Below, in pieces: positions 53,891 through 62,451 of a stretch of 64,000 nucleotides of DNA (positions are counted from its first letter, which is position 1; each line of letters begins with the position of its first letter). Location of the stretch: NCBI RefSeq assembly GCF_000023865.1, contig NC_013159.1:248001-312000 (forward strand), given 5' to 3'. The translations under genes and the position numbers were made by a program. The notes under the pieces are model-generated. The model was not told where the DNA came from and did not search any database. It was given only the letters and a program-made list of their open reading frames with translations. This DNA is from Saccharomonospora viridis DSM 43017. Lineage in GTDB: Bacteria > Actinomycetota > Actinomycetes > Mycobacteriales > Pseudonocardiaceae.

Positions 53891-53903
53891 TCAGTAGTAC
53901 GGG
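53891..53903. other. putative left attachment site (displaced menB 3' end)
   Basis: TCAGTAGTACGGG reads on the minus strand as CCG TAC TAC TGA (Pro-Tyr-Tyr-stop). The intact menB gene at the other end of the island finishes with Pro-Tyr-Tyr-Tyr-stop and shares AGTAGTACGGG. This is what integration into the menB 3' end would leave behind. The identity is only 11 bases, so this is a hypothesis. Confidence 0.35.
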
Positions 53904-54440
53904 AACTTTACGGGCACGTCTTTGGCCTGGCATCGGTGGGTTGCCAATCCCGGACCTGAGCTTTCACCGTTTGGTCGCGTTGGCAATGTTGGCCGGTTTC
54001 TGAGTCTTGCGGACCCACTGCGGACTTCTGAACGGCCGAACCGTCCATATGAGACGGACCCGACGCGGTGATTCCAGCACCGGCCGGGGCCTTGATCGGA
54101 ATCGGGGGTTCCGACCCGTGAACAGCCGTATCTCCCGTTACGAGCGTGCTCATCGGCTGACGCACCTTGCTCATCAGCTTCGCGGGGTTGCGGAACGTGA
54201 GCTGCTGTTCACGATCGACATGGGCGAAGTCGAGCCACTGGTGAAGCTGTCCGGCGCGCAGGCTGATGTCGTCCACTCACGTCTCCGCTCATGCGGTGAC
54301 CGCACTGGGTACGAAATCGAGGACGGTGGTGACTGGTCACTCGTCGAACCAGACACCCACCGCAAGACATGTTCGGTGAGCAGCTCTCCGAGGATGGAGT
54401 GGCTCGGTGGCGGTGGCAACACGGCGGTGGTAACACGGGA
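53904..54440. other. left part of accessory island without clear genes
   Basis: Reading frames here (for example plus strand 54007-54585 and minus strand 53908-54276) have unnatural composition and no recognisable domain until about 54440. Codon third-position GC is lower than in the flanking men genes. I read it as decayed mobile-element DNA. Confidence 0.5.
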
Positions 54441-54585
54441 CATGTCTGAACACTGGGGCTACGGCACGGCGGGGGCGCATGTGGGCCCGCTGGTGGTCGA
54501 CGGGCTCATGGTCGTGTGCGGGTTCGCGTTGCTGGCGCTCAGCCCACGACGAGAAACGCGAGTAACTGCCGCTGTGCCGTCGTAG
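54441..54585 (+). pseudogene. remnant resembling a DUF2637-type plasmid membrane protein
   Basis: The end of a plus-strand frame reads GYGTAGAHVGPLVVDGLMVV then CGFALLALSPRRE. DUF2637 proteins of actinobacterial integrative and conjugative elements have a similar helix with VDGL. Only this helix is recognisable and the upstream frame is not protein-like, so it is a fragment at best. Confidence 0.3.
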
Positions 54586-54691
54586 TGGCTACGCTGTGCG
54601 CCGGAACCTGTTCGCGTGGTTCAGCCTCCCCGGTTTGGCCACCGGGGTGTCGCGAACAAGGTTCCCGACCACGCGAAGCGGAGGGTTCCCC

Positions 54692-55904
54692 ATGGGCGAG
54701 AACGACGTTGGTCGTCGCATCCGTGAGGTAAGGGCTTGGCGGGGCCTGAGCTTGCGAGCGACCGCTGAACTGACCGGCATCACGCACGGCTACCTCGCGC
54801 AGCTCGAACGCGGCGAGAAACCCGTGAAGAACCGGCAGTTGCTCGAAGCGTTAGCTCGGACGCTGCGGGTCTCCCCCCGTTGAGTTCCTGGCCGACGCCT
54901 ACGGCCCTCCGGTCGAGCCCGCCACGGAGGCGTTCACCGCTATGGCCGAACTTGCCGACTTGCTCGGCGGTTGGTGGGTGGGTGAGGTGCCCGACGCGCC
55001 AACCCGACCGCTCGCCGGGGTGCTGGCCGACTTACGACGCTTCCACGAGGCGCGTAACAGCCCTGGCCCGAAGGTGGCAGGCGACTACCCCACACAGATT
55101 GGCACGCTGTCGCGGCTGATCCGCGACCTACTCGCCGCCGCAGCGGAACCAGCACACGAGCATCGAGTGCTCGCGCCGTTGCTGACCGCCTACCACGTCG
55201 CGGGCAGCATCGCCATGCGCCTACGTATCCCCGGCTTGCCCTCTCTTGCCGCCGACCGCATGCAACAGGTCGCCGACCGGCTCGACGATCCGGTGTGGCA
55301 GGCCGTCGCGGCGTGGGGCCGCGCTCAGTTCCTTTCCGGCGTGAACCGGGCACGTCAGTACGAGCTCGCCGTCGCCGCCGCGGACATGGCACCGGCTGAT
55401 CGGCCCGAGACACGAGGCATGGCCAACTTGACCGCGGCGATGGCCGCGGCGACGCAGGGAGACGCCGACCTCGCCGAGACGCACCTTGCGGAAGCTGCCG
55501 CGATCGCCGAGCGCGTGGAGCCGGACGTGAGTCCGTGGCCGGCTGGGGTGATGCAGTTGGGGCGGACGAACGTCGGTATCTTCCGCGTCACGGTGGGGGT
55601 CGAGCTTGGGCACGGTGCTCGTGTCGCCGAGGTCGCCGAAGGCGTTCGGCTTGAGACGATCTCACGCGGCCGTCAGGCGTCCTTCTGGCTCGACTACGGG
55701 CGAGGGTTGCTGACCGACCGCGGCAGGCGAGATGAGGGCCTTTCCGCGCTACTGAGGGCCGAACAGCTCGCACCACAGCAGGTTCACACCAATGTGTTCG
55801 CCCGTGAAGCCGTCGCGGAGCTGCAGCGGTCGTCACGACGGGACGCCAGCGGACGGGAGGTCCGCGGCCTGGCGTGGCGCATGGGGCTTGCCCCAACCGG
55901 GTGA
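54692..55904 (+). pseudogene. XRE-TPR regulator split by a frameshift in a C6 run
   Basis: ATG 54692, behind GCGGAGGG, starts an XRE helix-turn-helix (GRRIREVRAWRGLSLRATAE, ITHGYLAQLERGEKPVKNRQ). The frame stops at 54883 right after VSPR. In another frame the protein continues without interruption as VEFLADAYGPPVEPATEAFT and on for about 340 residues of Ala/Leu-rich TPR-like helices to 55904. Removing one C from the six C at 54873-54878 restores a single protein of about 403 residues. It may be a true pseudogene, a phase-variable gene or a sequencing error. Full-length relatives act as regulators of adjacent small genes. Confidence 0.75.
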
Positions 55905-55914
55905 AACAGTCCCG

Positions 55915-55933
55915 TGTGTACTCGCGGTACACA
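55915..55933. promoter_or_regulatory. perfect palindrome, candidate operator
   Basis: TGTGTAC-TCGCG-GTACACA has perfect 7-bp arms and a 5-base spacer. It lies between the XRE-TPR gene and the 47-residue gene starting at 55965, the natural place for an XRE operator controlling the downstream pair. Confidence 0.5.
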
Positions 55934-55964
55934 AACCGCCTGATCAGCGTCGTACCGTCCGCGC

Positions 55965-56108
55965 ATGAGCCGGAACAGCGGATCATGCCGCGGCGGGGGC
56001 CGTGCGTTGTGGACGGGGCAGGAACCGACGCCGACCAGAACCGCAGCTGAGGGTGATCAGGAGAGTACGAGCGCGATGCCGTCGAGCGGCGAGGACGGCG
56101 AACGATGA
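55965..56108 (+). CDS. 47-residue hypothetical protein
   Basis: The frame runs MSRNSGSCRGGGRALWTGQE to GEDGER. It is polar, with one Cys and no membrane helix. Its stop overlaps the next start as ATGA, the local sign of a real operon. A GATCAGGAG segment lies within it. The function is unknown; it may be a small partner controlled by the XRE-TPR regulator. Confidence 0.45.
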   Translation: MSRNSGSCRGGGRALWTGQEPTPTRTAAEGDQESTSAMPSSGEDGER

Positions 56109-56692
56109 TCGCCCGCGACCGTGAACTGTTGGCACGGCTCGGACAGGTAAACGCGAGTCTGGGTGAAGTCGTGCTCGCGCTCATGGCCGCCCAAGACGGT
56201 GGCGAACTCCCCGCGGACGGTCTCCGTGAGGTCGGCCAAGCGTTGCGCACGCTCGCCGAGGACATGATCGCCCGCACCGACCGGACCCCCACACGCGCGG
56301 TCCTGGGCCACTCCATACGTCCATGTCCCGGGGATCACGACTCGTGCGGGGCTCGCTCGTCACCACGGCTATGTGAGGCCGGGCAAGGCACCACCCTCCG
56401 CGGACTCGGACTACGGACAGTGAGCGCGAGGTGTATTCACCGCCCGAGCTGGCCACGATGCTGTCGCAGCATGTCGCCGGCCTCCCAGCCGGCGATGGCG
56501 AGCGGTGGCTATTTCAACGGTCGCCGGGGAGCCATACCACCAGAACACGGTGACTTACCAGTGGCGGTGTACACGCAGACGGGCCGCGGTGACCGGCGTG
56601 CGGTTGCACGATCTGAGGCACTTTTACGCTTCCGGGCTGATCGCCGCGGACTGCGACGTGGTGACCGTGTCGCGCACTCGGGCATGTGTTGA
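56105..56692 (+). CDS. hypothetical protein, probably truncated and fused to junk sequence
   Basis: The first 60 residues look genuine: MIARDRELLARLGQVNASLG then a helical, acidic segment (GLREVGQALRTLAEDMIART). After about residue 62 the sequence loses protein character and runs antiframe through the integrase remnant. I infer a deletion or frameshift that joined the gene start to mobile-element debris. It is translationally coupled (ATGA) to the 47-residue gene. Confidence 0.4.
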   Translation: MIARDRELLARLGQVNASLGEVVLALMAAQDGGELPADGLREVGQALRTLAEDMIARTDRTPTRAVLGHSIRPCPGDHDSCGARSSPRLCEAGQGTTLRGLGLRTVSARCIHRPSWPRCCRSMSPASQPAMASGGYFNGRRGAIPPEHGDLPVAVYTQTGRGDRRAVARSEALLRFRADRRGLRRGDRVAHSGMC

Positions 56693-56815
56693 GCACGACT
56701 CGCTGACCACATACACCATCCGTGGTCAACGGCCGAAGACCGCACCCGGCAAGCCGCGGCCGGGATCATGGCAGACGCTCTGCGGTCCGCGGACTCTCCG
56801 CGGACCGCAGACAGC
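56431..56815 (+). pseudogene. tyrosine recombinase (integrase) C-terminal remnant
   Basis: Three successive plus-strand frames carry pieces of one integrase catalytic domain: VYSPPELATMLSQHVAGLPA (from 56431), then GEPYHQNTVTYQWR leading to LHDLRHFYASGLIAADCDVV (from about 56515; box II HxLRH with its catalytic residues), and after the degraded LGH/Tyr region TAEDRTRQAAAGIMADALRS (from 56729). At least two frameshifts separate them and the catalytic Tyr motif is damaged. It lies right beside the menB 3' end, as expected of an integrase next to its attachment site. It is not functional as read. Confidence 0.75.
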
Positions 56816-56859
56816 TGCTGGAGGCTCCGGTGCAGGTCAGGTCGTGCTTCCGTGCCGGT

Positions 56860-57783
56860 TCAGTAGTAGTACGGGTAGTTCGACCAGTCCGGTTCCCGTT
56901 TCTGCAGGAAGGCGTCCCTGCCTTCGATCGCCTCGTCCTGCATGTAGGCCAGGCGGGTGGTCTCCCCGGCGAACAACTGCTGTCCGACGAGCCCGTCGTC
57001 GATCAGGTTGAACGCGTACTTGAGCATGCGCTGGGCCGTCGGCGACTTGCCGAGCACCTCCCAGGCCCACTCCAGGGCCTCGGCCTCCAGCCGCTCGTGC
57101 GGCACGACCTTGTTCACCGCGCCCATCGAATGCGCCTCCTGGGCCGTGTAGGCGCGGCCCAGGAAGAAGATCTCCCGCGCGAATTTCTGCCCGACCTGCC
57201 GGGCCAGATAGGCGGAGCCGTAGCCGCCGTCGAAGGAGCCCACATCGGCGTCGGTCTGCTTGAACCGGGCGTGTTCGGCCGAGGCCAACGTGAGATCGCA
57301 CACCACGTGCAGTGAATGCCCGCCGCCCGCGGCCCATCCCGGGACCACCGCGATGACGACCTTCGGCATGAATCTGATCAGACGTTGCACTTCGAGGATG
57401 TGCAGTCGTCCCGCACGGGCCGGGTCGATGGTGTCCGACGTCTCGCCGCTGGCGTACTGATAGCCGGACCGGCCGCGAATACGCTGGTCACCACCGGAGC
57501 AGAACGCCCAGCCGCCGTCCTTCGGAGAAGGTCCGTTGCCGGTGAGCAGGACGCAACCCACATCGGAGCTCATCCGGGCGTGGTCGAGCGCACGGTACAG
57601 CTCGTCCACGGTGTGCGGACGGAACGCGTTGCGCACCTCCGGCCGGTCGAAGGCGACGCGGACGACGCGTTTGCCGGACCGGGTCCTTTTCGAACGGTGG
57701 TATGTGATGTCGGTGAAGTCGAAGCCAGCGACCTCGTCCCACTCTGCGGGGTCGAACAGCTCCGAAACCTGGGCATGTGGCAC
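56860..57783 (-). CDS. menB: 1,4-dihydroxy-2-naphthoyl-CoA synthase
   Basis: The protein has 307 residues of the crotonase family. FCSGGDQRIRG and PGWAAGGGHSLHVVCDLT form the oxyanion hole; DADVGSFDGGYG is the MenB-specific Asp loop; the C-terminus ends DWSNYPYYY, where the last Tyr region folds over a neighbouring subunit. It cyclises o-succinylbenzoyl-CoA. GTG 57783 is seven bases after TATTCT on its strand, so a leaderless start is likely. The 3' end abuts a decayed integrative element and may have been replaced by the element's copy. menD is divergent at 103 bases. Confidence 0.95.
   Translation of the reverse strand: MPHAQVSELFDPAEWDEVAGFDFTDITYHRSKRTRSGKRVVRVAFDRPEVRNAFRPHTVDELYRALDHARMSSDVGCVLLTGNGPSPKDGGWAFCSGGDQRIRGRSGYQYASGETSDTIDPARAGRLHILEVQRLIRFMPKVVIAVVPGWAAGGGHSLHVVCDLTLASAEHARFKQTDADVGSFDGGYGSAYLARQVGQKFAREIFFLGRAYTAQEAHSMGAVNKVVPHERLEAEALEWAWEVLGKSPTAQRMLKYAFNLIDDGLVGQQLFAGETTRLAYMQDEAIEGRDAFLQKREPDWSNYPYYY
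56861..56875. other. putative right attachment site within the menB 3' end
   Basis: CAGTAGTAGTACGGG forms the last codons of menB and shares AGTAGTACGGG with 53893-53903 at the other edge of the island. The integrase remnant ends about 45 bases away. Evidence is positional and the core is short. Confidence 0.35.
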
Positions 57784-57885
57784 GCCTGGGAGAATAAGCC
57801 GTGTGCTTGTCCCGTTCGACACCCCGGCGTGGCGCTGCCGTCGACAGCCGTCGCGGGGAGGCGCCGCGACCGAGGAGGGTCGCTG

Positions 57886-59565
57886 GTGAACCCCTCCACG
57901 GCACAAGCTCGGGTCCTGGTGGACGAGCTCGTCCGCAACACCGTCTCCCACGTGGTGCTGAGCCCCGGCTCCCGTAACGCGCCGCTGTCCTTCGCGCTGC
58001 ACGACGCCGCGATGGCCGGCAGGCTCACGCTGCACGTGCGCATCGATGAGCGCAGCGCCGCGTTCCTCGCTCTCGGTATCGCCGCGCGTACGGGCCGTCC
58101 CGTGGCCTTGGTGTGCACCTCGGGTACGGCGGCGGCGAATTTCCACCCCGCCGTGCTGGAGGCGGACAGGGCGGGGGTGCCGCTGATCGTGTTGACGGCC
58201 GACCGGCCTCCCGAACTGCGGGCCGCCGGGGCGAACCAGGTGATCGACCAGCGTGGGCTCTACGGACCTGCCGTCCGCTATTTCGACGAACTGGCCGTGG
58301 CCGAACGCAGGCCGGGACAGAACGCGTACTGGCGCAGTCAGATCTGCCGGGCGTGGAACGCCGCCTACGGGGAGTGGCGGTGTGGTCCCGTGCACCTCAA
58401 CATCCCGTTCCGGGAGCCGCTCGTACCCGACGGAAAGGACGATCCCGACGACTGGCCCGAACCACTCGACGGCAGACCGCAGGGTGCACGGTGGACGGAG
58501 TTGCCGGACTTCGGCGCGTTGCCGTCGTCCGTGGTGCCCTCGGCTCGCCACGGTCTGGTGGTGGCGTGCGACGCGGGGGTGCGGGCCGCGGGTGAGTGGG
58601 CGGAGTTGCACGGTTGGCCCGTGGTGTCGGAGACGGGGGGTCTCGGACTGGGCGGGACGACGGCGATCGCGGGCGGCGTGTGGTTGCTGGGGGTGGAGGA
58701 GTTCCTGGCCGAACACAAGCCGGAACAGGTGTTGTGCATCGGCAGGCCCACGGTGTTCCGGCAGGTGCAGCGGCTGCTGTCCGATCCGGACATCGAGGTG
58801 CTGCTGGTGCGTCCCGACTCCGACTGGCCCGCCCCGGCGCACAACGTCCGGCAGGTGGGCCAGTGGTTCGACGAACCGGCGAAACCGGCCGATCCGGAGT
58901 GGTTGTCTCGGTGGCGGGAGGCGGACGCGGCGGCCGTCGCGGCGGTACGGGAGACGCTCGCCGAGCAGCCGTGGCCCACCGGGCTGAGCGTGGCGAGCGA
59001 GCTGGTGGAGAACCTGCCTCCCGATTCGCTGTTGGTGGTCGGTTCGTCGAATCCCACGCGTGACGTCGCGCTCGTCGGCGGCCGTCGCCCCGATGTGTTG
59101 GTGCACCGCAACCGCGGGGTCGCCGGCATCGACGGCACGATCTCCACCGCCGTGGGCGCGGCCCTGGTGCATTCGGGGCCGGCGTACGCACTCGTGGGGG
59201 ATCTGACGTTCCTACACGACGTGAACGGCCTGCTCGCGGGTCCCACCGAGAGCAGGCCCGACTTGACGATCGTGGTGCTCAACGACGACGGCGGCGGCAT
59301 CTTCTCGCTGTTGGAACAGGGGGAGGAACAGCACAGCGCACGGTTCGAACGGGTTTTCGGCACCCCGCACGGTGCGGACCTGTCGGCGTTGTGCGCGGGC
59401 TACGGCGTGCCGTACACGTTGGCGTCCTCGCGCGAGGTGTTGCGGGAGGCGTTGCGGCCCGCGCCCGGTCTGCGGGTCGTCGAGGTGAGGGTCGACCGGT
59501 CCCGACACCGCGAGCTGCACGCCCTGCTGCGGGGGGCCGTGGCGAAGGCGATCGACACCCGTTAG
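57886..59565 (+). CDS. menD: SEPHCHC synthase (MenD)
   Basis: The protein has 559 residues of the ThDP-dependent family. N-domain: SPGSRNAPLSFALHD and RIDERSAAFLALGIA with the activating Glu; TSGTAAANFHPAVLEADRAG. C-domain: NRGVAGIDGTISTAVGAAL and the diphosphate/Mg motif GDLTFLHDVNGLL with NDDGGGIFSLL. It joins isochorismate and 2-oxoglutarate in menaquinone synthesis. GAGGAGG lies about nine bases before GTG 57886. In mycobacteria menC and another gene sit between menB and menD; here they are directly divergent, so menC is elsewhere. Confidence 0.95.
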   Translation: MNPSTAQARVLVDELVRNTVSHVVLSPGSRNAPLSFALHDAAMAGRLTLHVRIDERSAAFLALGIAARTGRPVALVCTSGTAAANFHPAVLEADRAGVPLIVLTADRPPELRAAGANQVIDQRGLYGPAVRYFDELAVAERRPGQNAYWRSQICRAWNAAYGEWRCGPVHLNIPFREPLVPDGKDDPDDWPEPLDGRPQGARWTELPDFGALPSSVVPSARHGLVVACDAGVRAAGEWAELHGWPVVSETGGLGLGGTTAIAGGVWLLGVEEFLAEHKPEQVLCIGRPTVFRQVQRLLSDPDIEVLLVRPDSDWPAPAHNVRQVGQWFDEPAKPADPEWLSRWREADAAAVAAVRETLAEQPWPTGLSVASELVENLPPDSLLVVGSSNPTRDVALVGGRRPDVLVHRNRGVAGIDGTISTAVGAALVHSGPAYALVGDLTFLHDVNGLLAGPTESRPDLTIVVLNDDGGGIFSLLEQGEEQHSARFERVFGTPHGADLSALCAGYGVPYTLASSREVLREALRPAPGLRVVEVRVDRSRHRELHALLRGAVAKAIDTR

Positions 59566-59571
59566 AGGGAG

Positions 59572-59616
59572 GTTCACCTTTCGGGTGTATTTGCAGGGTG
59601 TCCGGTGAACTACCGT
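59572..59616 (+). promoter_or_regulatory. GTTCACC/GGTGAAC inverted repeat and -10 of the M1 peptidase gene
   Basis: GTTCACC (59572-59578) and GGTGAAC (59604-59610) are inverted 7-mers 25 bases apart. The second is directly followed by TACCGT (59611-59616), which sits six bases before the ATG at 59623. GTTCACC is the core of PhoP/RegX3-type sites, so phosphate control of this secreted enzyme is possible but unproven. Confidence 0.4.
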
Positions 59617-59622
59617 GCGTGC

Positions 59623-61134
59623 ATGCGTATCCGAACACGTGCCTGCTTCGGCGGCGTCGCGACCGGCTTGGCCACGGTTCTTCTCGCTTCCACCGCGAGT
59701 GCCGCACCCGCGCCCGGAGCGCCCGGAGTGGGGGACCCCTACTACCCCGGCGACGGCAACGGTGGCTACGACGTCACGCACTACGACATCCGGCTCACCT
59801 ACCAACCCGACGTCGACGGGCTGTCGGGTACCACCACGATCCTGGCCACGGCGGAGACGGAGCTGTCGAGCTTCAACCTCGACTTCGCCCTCGACATCCG
59901 GTCGGTGCGGGTGAACAACCGGCCCGCCCGGGTGGAACGCGATACTGCCGACCCGACCGAGGTCGTGGTCACGCCTTCCGAGCCGTTGCCCGAGGGAAGT
60001 CCCATGACCGTCGTCGTGCGCTACGCCGACACCCCGTCGAAGGTCACGGTGGACGGCTGGACCGCGTGGAAGCTCACCGACACGGGCGCGTTGGCGGTCG
60101 ACGAGCCGCACATCGCCGAATGGTGGTTCCCGTCCAACGACCACCCCACCGACAAGGCGACCTACGACGTGGCGGTGGAGGTGCCCGACGACGTCGTGGC
60201 GCTGTCGAACGGTGTGCTCTCAAGCCGGAGCAAGGTGCGCGCGGGCTGGACCCGATGGCACTGGCGTAGCACCGAACCCCAGGCGACCTATCTGACCTTC
60301 CTGGCCGTCGGGGACTACGACGTGCGCCAGGCCACCACGCCGAGCGGGCTGCCGATCGTCAACGCCTACGACGCCGGACTGGGGTCGATCAGGCCCGCGG
60401 CGGAGGCCAGCGTCGAACGCACCCCCGAGGTGATCGAGTTCCTGGAGGGGGTGTTCGGCCCCTACCCGTTCGAGGCGCAGGGCGGTGTCGTGACCAACGG
60501 GTTGGGCTTCGCCCTGGAGAACCAGACCAGGTCGGTGTACGACGCCGGTTTCTTCCGCCACGGCACCAACATGTCCGTGGTGGTGCACGAGAACGCCCAC
60601 CAGTGGTTCGGTGACTCCGTGTCGTTGGAGCGGTGGAGCGACATCTGGCTCAACGAGGGCTTCGCCACCTACGCCGAGTATTTGTGGTCGGAGCACATCG
60701 GTGAGGGGACCGCGGCCGAACTCGCACAGTACGTCTACGACTCCGTCCCGGCGGACGACGACTTCTGGCAGGTGCTTCCCGGCGATCCGGGGGCGGACGC
60801 CCAGTTCCACCCCGCCGTCTACGACCGGGGCGCGCTCGCGGTGCACGCCTTGCGCACCGCCGTGGGCGACGAGGTGTTCTTCGAACTCATGCGCACCTGG
60901 TTGGAGGACAAGCGCGGCGGCCACGGCAACATCGAGGAGTTCATCGCGTTGGCCGAGCGACTGGCGGGGACCCAGCTCGACGACGTGTTCGAGGAGTGGT
61001 TGTTCACGAAGGGCAAACCCGAGGCGGGGCCCAACGGTGCGGCGACCCGGGCGGCGTCGGCGGGACCGGTGGCCGAGCCGAAGTCGTACGCCGAGATCGC
61101 GTTCACACACGAGCTGCTCGCCGCCGGCCACTGA
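59623..61134 (+). CDS. secreted M1-family zinc metallopeptidase
   Basis: The protein has 503 residues. A signal peptide (RIRTRACFGGVATG, hydrophobic core, then STASAAP) directs export. The M1 domain has the exopeptidase-like GLGFALENQTRSVY segment and the zinc site HENAHQWFGD (His322, Glu323, His326) with the third ligand Glu345 in WLNEGFATYAEY. The C-terminal ERAP1-like domain is absent or short, so it is a compact actinobacterial form. ATG 59623 is chosen: TACCGT is six bases upstream, giving a leaderless start, and GTG/ATG codons further up only lengthen the signal. It likely trims peptides outside the cell. Confidence 0.88.
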   Translation: MRIRTRACFGGVATGLATVLLASTASAAPAPGAPGVGDPYYPGDGNGGYDVTHYDIRLTYQPDVDGLSGTTTILATAETELSSFNLDFALDIRSVRVNNRPARVERDTADPTEVVVTPSEPLPEGSPMTVVVRYADTPSKVTVDGWTAWKLTDTGALAVDEPHIAEWWFPSNDHPTDKATYDVAVEVPDDVVALSNGVLSSRSKVRAGWTRWHWRSTEPQATYLTFLAVGDYDVRQATTPSGLPIVNAYDAGLGSIRPAAEASVERTPEVIEFLEGVFGPYPFEAQGGVVTNGLGFALENQTRSVYDAGFFRHGTNMSVVVHENAHQWFGDSVSLERWSDIWLNEGFATYAEYLWSEHIGEGTAAELAQYVYDSVPADDDFWQVLPGDPGADAQFHPAVYDRGALAVHALRTAVGDEVFFELMRTWLEDKRGGHGNIEEFIALAERLAGTQLDDVFEEWLFTKGKPEAGPNGAATRAASAGPVAEPKSYAEIAFTHELLAAGH

Positions 61135-61156
61135 GCACGGTCGCTATGCTCGCCGT

Positions 61157-61648
61157 GTGAGAACCGGCGACACCCCCGAGCACGTCGACACGCCCGAGAC
61201 CAGGCGGGAACACGCCTTGCGCCTCGGTTCGTGGGTCGTGCTCGGGGTGGCGTCGTTGATCACGTTGCTCGGTGTGGTGCTGGTCCTGGGGGCGTTCCGC
61301 AACGACCAGGTGATCGCCGAGAACCGAGGGATCGCCACGGGGCAGGTCGAGCAGGTGTTGTTCGACCGCACGCTGGTTCGTTACGAGACCCCCGACGGCG
61401 TGTCGCACAGTCCGGAGAACGGGGTGCTCTACCCGGAGGGACTGACGGCCGGACAGCTCGTACGCATCGAGTACGACACCACCGATCCCGAGCTGGCCAA
61501 GGTCGCGGGCCGTACGTGGTTGGTGACGTTGCTGCCCGTGGCGAGCACCCTGCTGATCACGTGGCTGGTCGCCGCGCCGCTGCTGTGGTTCTTGCGCACC
61601 AGACTGCGGGCGTTGTCGAAGCCCGCCGCGGTCGCGGGATCCGTGTGA
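61157..61648 (+). CDS. DUF3592 membrane protein (Rv0556-like)
   Basis: The protein has 163 residues. Two transmembrane helices (about 24-46 and 122-145) enclose an extracytoplasmic beta-rich domain with the DUF3592 pattern GQVEQVLFDRTLVRYETPDG and GQLVRIEYDTTDPELAKVAG. The function is unknown. TATGCT (61145-61150) lies six bases before GTG 61157, so it is probably leaderless. The same gene lies between menD and ubiE in mycobacteria. Confidence 0.83.
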   Translation: MRTGDTPEHVDTPETRREHALRLGSWVVLGVASLITLLGVVLVLGAFRNDQVIAENRGIATGQVEQVLFDRTLVRYETPDGVSHSPENGVLYPEGLTAGQLVRIEYDTTDPELAKVAGRTWLVTLLPVASTLLITWLVAAPLLWFLRTRLRALSKPAAVAGSV

Positions 61649-61743
61649 TACCCACGATCTTCGTGGGGGCGGTTTCCGCCGGTGGGCCGCCGTGGGCCAC
61701 GGCCGCTACGTAAGGCGAGGGAAACACACTTTAGACTCCCGGC

Positions 61744-62442
61744 ATGGCCCGAGCGAGCCTGGACAAGAATCCTGCCGACGTCGCGGCGATGTTCGATGGC
61801 GTCGCCAAACGCTACGACCGCGCGAACTCCGTGATGACGTTCGGTTTCGACCGGCGATGGCGCGTCATCACGGGTCGGGTGCTGGATGCCCGTCCCGGCG
61901 AGCGGGTACTCGACCTCGCGGCTGGAACCGGGGTCTCCACCGAGGAATACGCCCGGGGTGGGGCCTGGTGTGTGGCCGCCGACTTCTCGTTCGGCATGCT
62001 GCGCGGGGGACGTCACCGCGGTGTACCGATGGTGGCCGCCGACGCGCTGCGGTTGCCGTTCGCCGACAACTCCTTCGACGCCGTCACCATCTCGTTCGGC
62101 CTGCGCAACTTCGTCGACACCAAGGCGGCCCTCGTCGAGATCCTCAGGGTGGTCAAGCCGGGAGGTCGACTCGTCGTGTGCGAGGTCTCGACACCGCCGT
62201 TCGCGCCGATCCGGTTCGTCTATCGCAAGTTCATACTGCGTCTGATGACGTGGTTCGGCCGCAAGGTGTCGTCGAATCCGGACGCCTACTCGTACCTGTT
62301 CGAATCGATGCTGACCTGGCCTGACCAGCGGCGACTCGCGGAGATCATCGCCGACTCCGGCTGGCACAGTGTCGAGTGGATGAACCTCACATTCGGCGTG
62401 GTGGCCATACATCGTGCAAGGAAGCCGAAGGGTGACTCGTAG
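61744..62442 (+). CDS. menG: demethylmenaquinone methyltransferase
   Basis: The protein has 232 residues of the UbiE/COQ5 family. [20 protein letters not shown] is the family's first motif, [12 protein letters not shown] the SAM-binding loop, and [20 protein letters not shown] and [15 protein letters not shown]-type segments follow. It methylates demethylmenaquinone, the last step of menaquinone assembly. TAGACT (61732-61737) is six bases before ATG 61744 with no ribosome site. The stop TAG is part of the -10 box of menJ. Confidence 0.95.
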   Translation: MARASLDKNPADVAAMFDGVAKRYDRANSVMTFGFDRRWRVITGRVLDARPGERVLDLAAGTGVSTEEYARGGAWCVAADFSFGMLRGGRHRGVPMVAADALRLPFADNSFDAVTISFGLRNFVDTKAALVEILRVVKPGGRLVVCEVSTPPFAPIRFVYRKFILRLMTWFGRKVSSNPDAYSYLFESMLTWPDQRRLAEIIADSGWHSVEWMNLTFGVVAIHRARKPKGDS

Positions 62443-62451
62443 ACTCGCCGC

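Noticed and set aside
53908-54276. Minus-strand 122-residue protein at the left end of the island
   Set aside because: No recognisable domain, no ribosome site, odd Gln/Pro/Thr composition, and it lies in decayed element DNA.
54007-54585. Intact 192-residue gene
   Set aside because: Only the last helix resembles a known family; the first two thirds have no protein-like pattern, so only the fragment was annotated.
56860-59172. Very long minus-strand open frames across menD (and similar ones at 3770-5758, 44828-47431 and 61429-63753)
   Set aside because: They are antisense shadows caused by high third-position GC. They have Arg/His/Pro/Gly-rich composition and no domain, and run opposite to well-identified genes.
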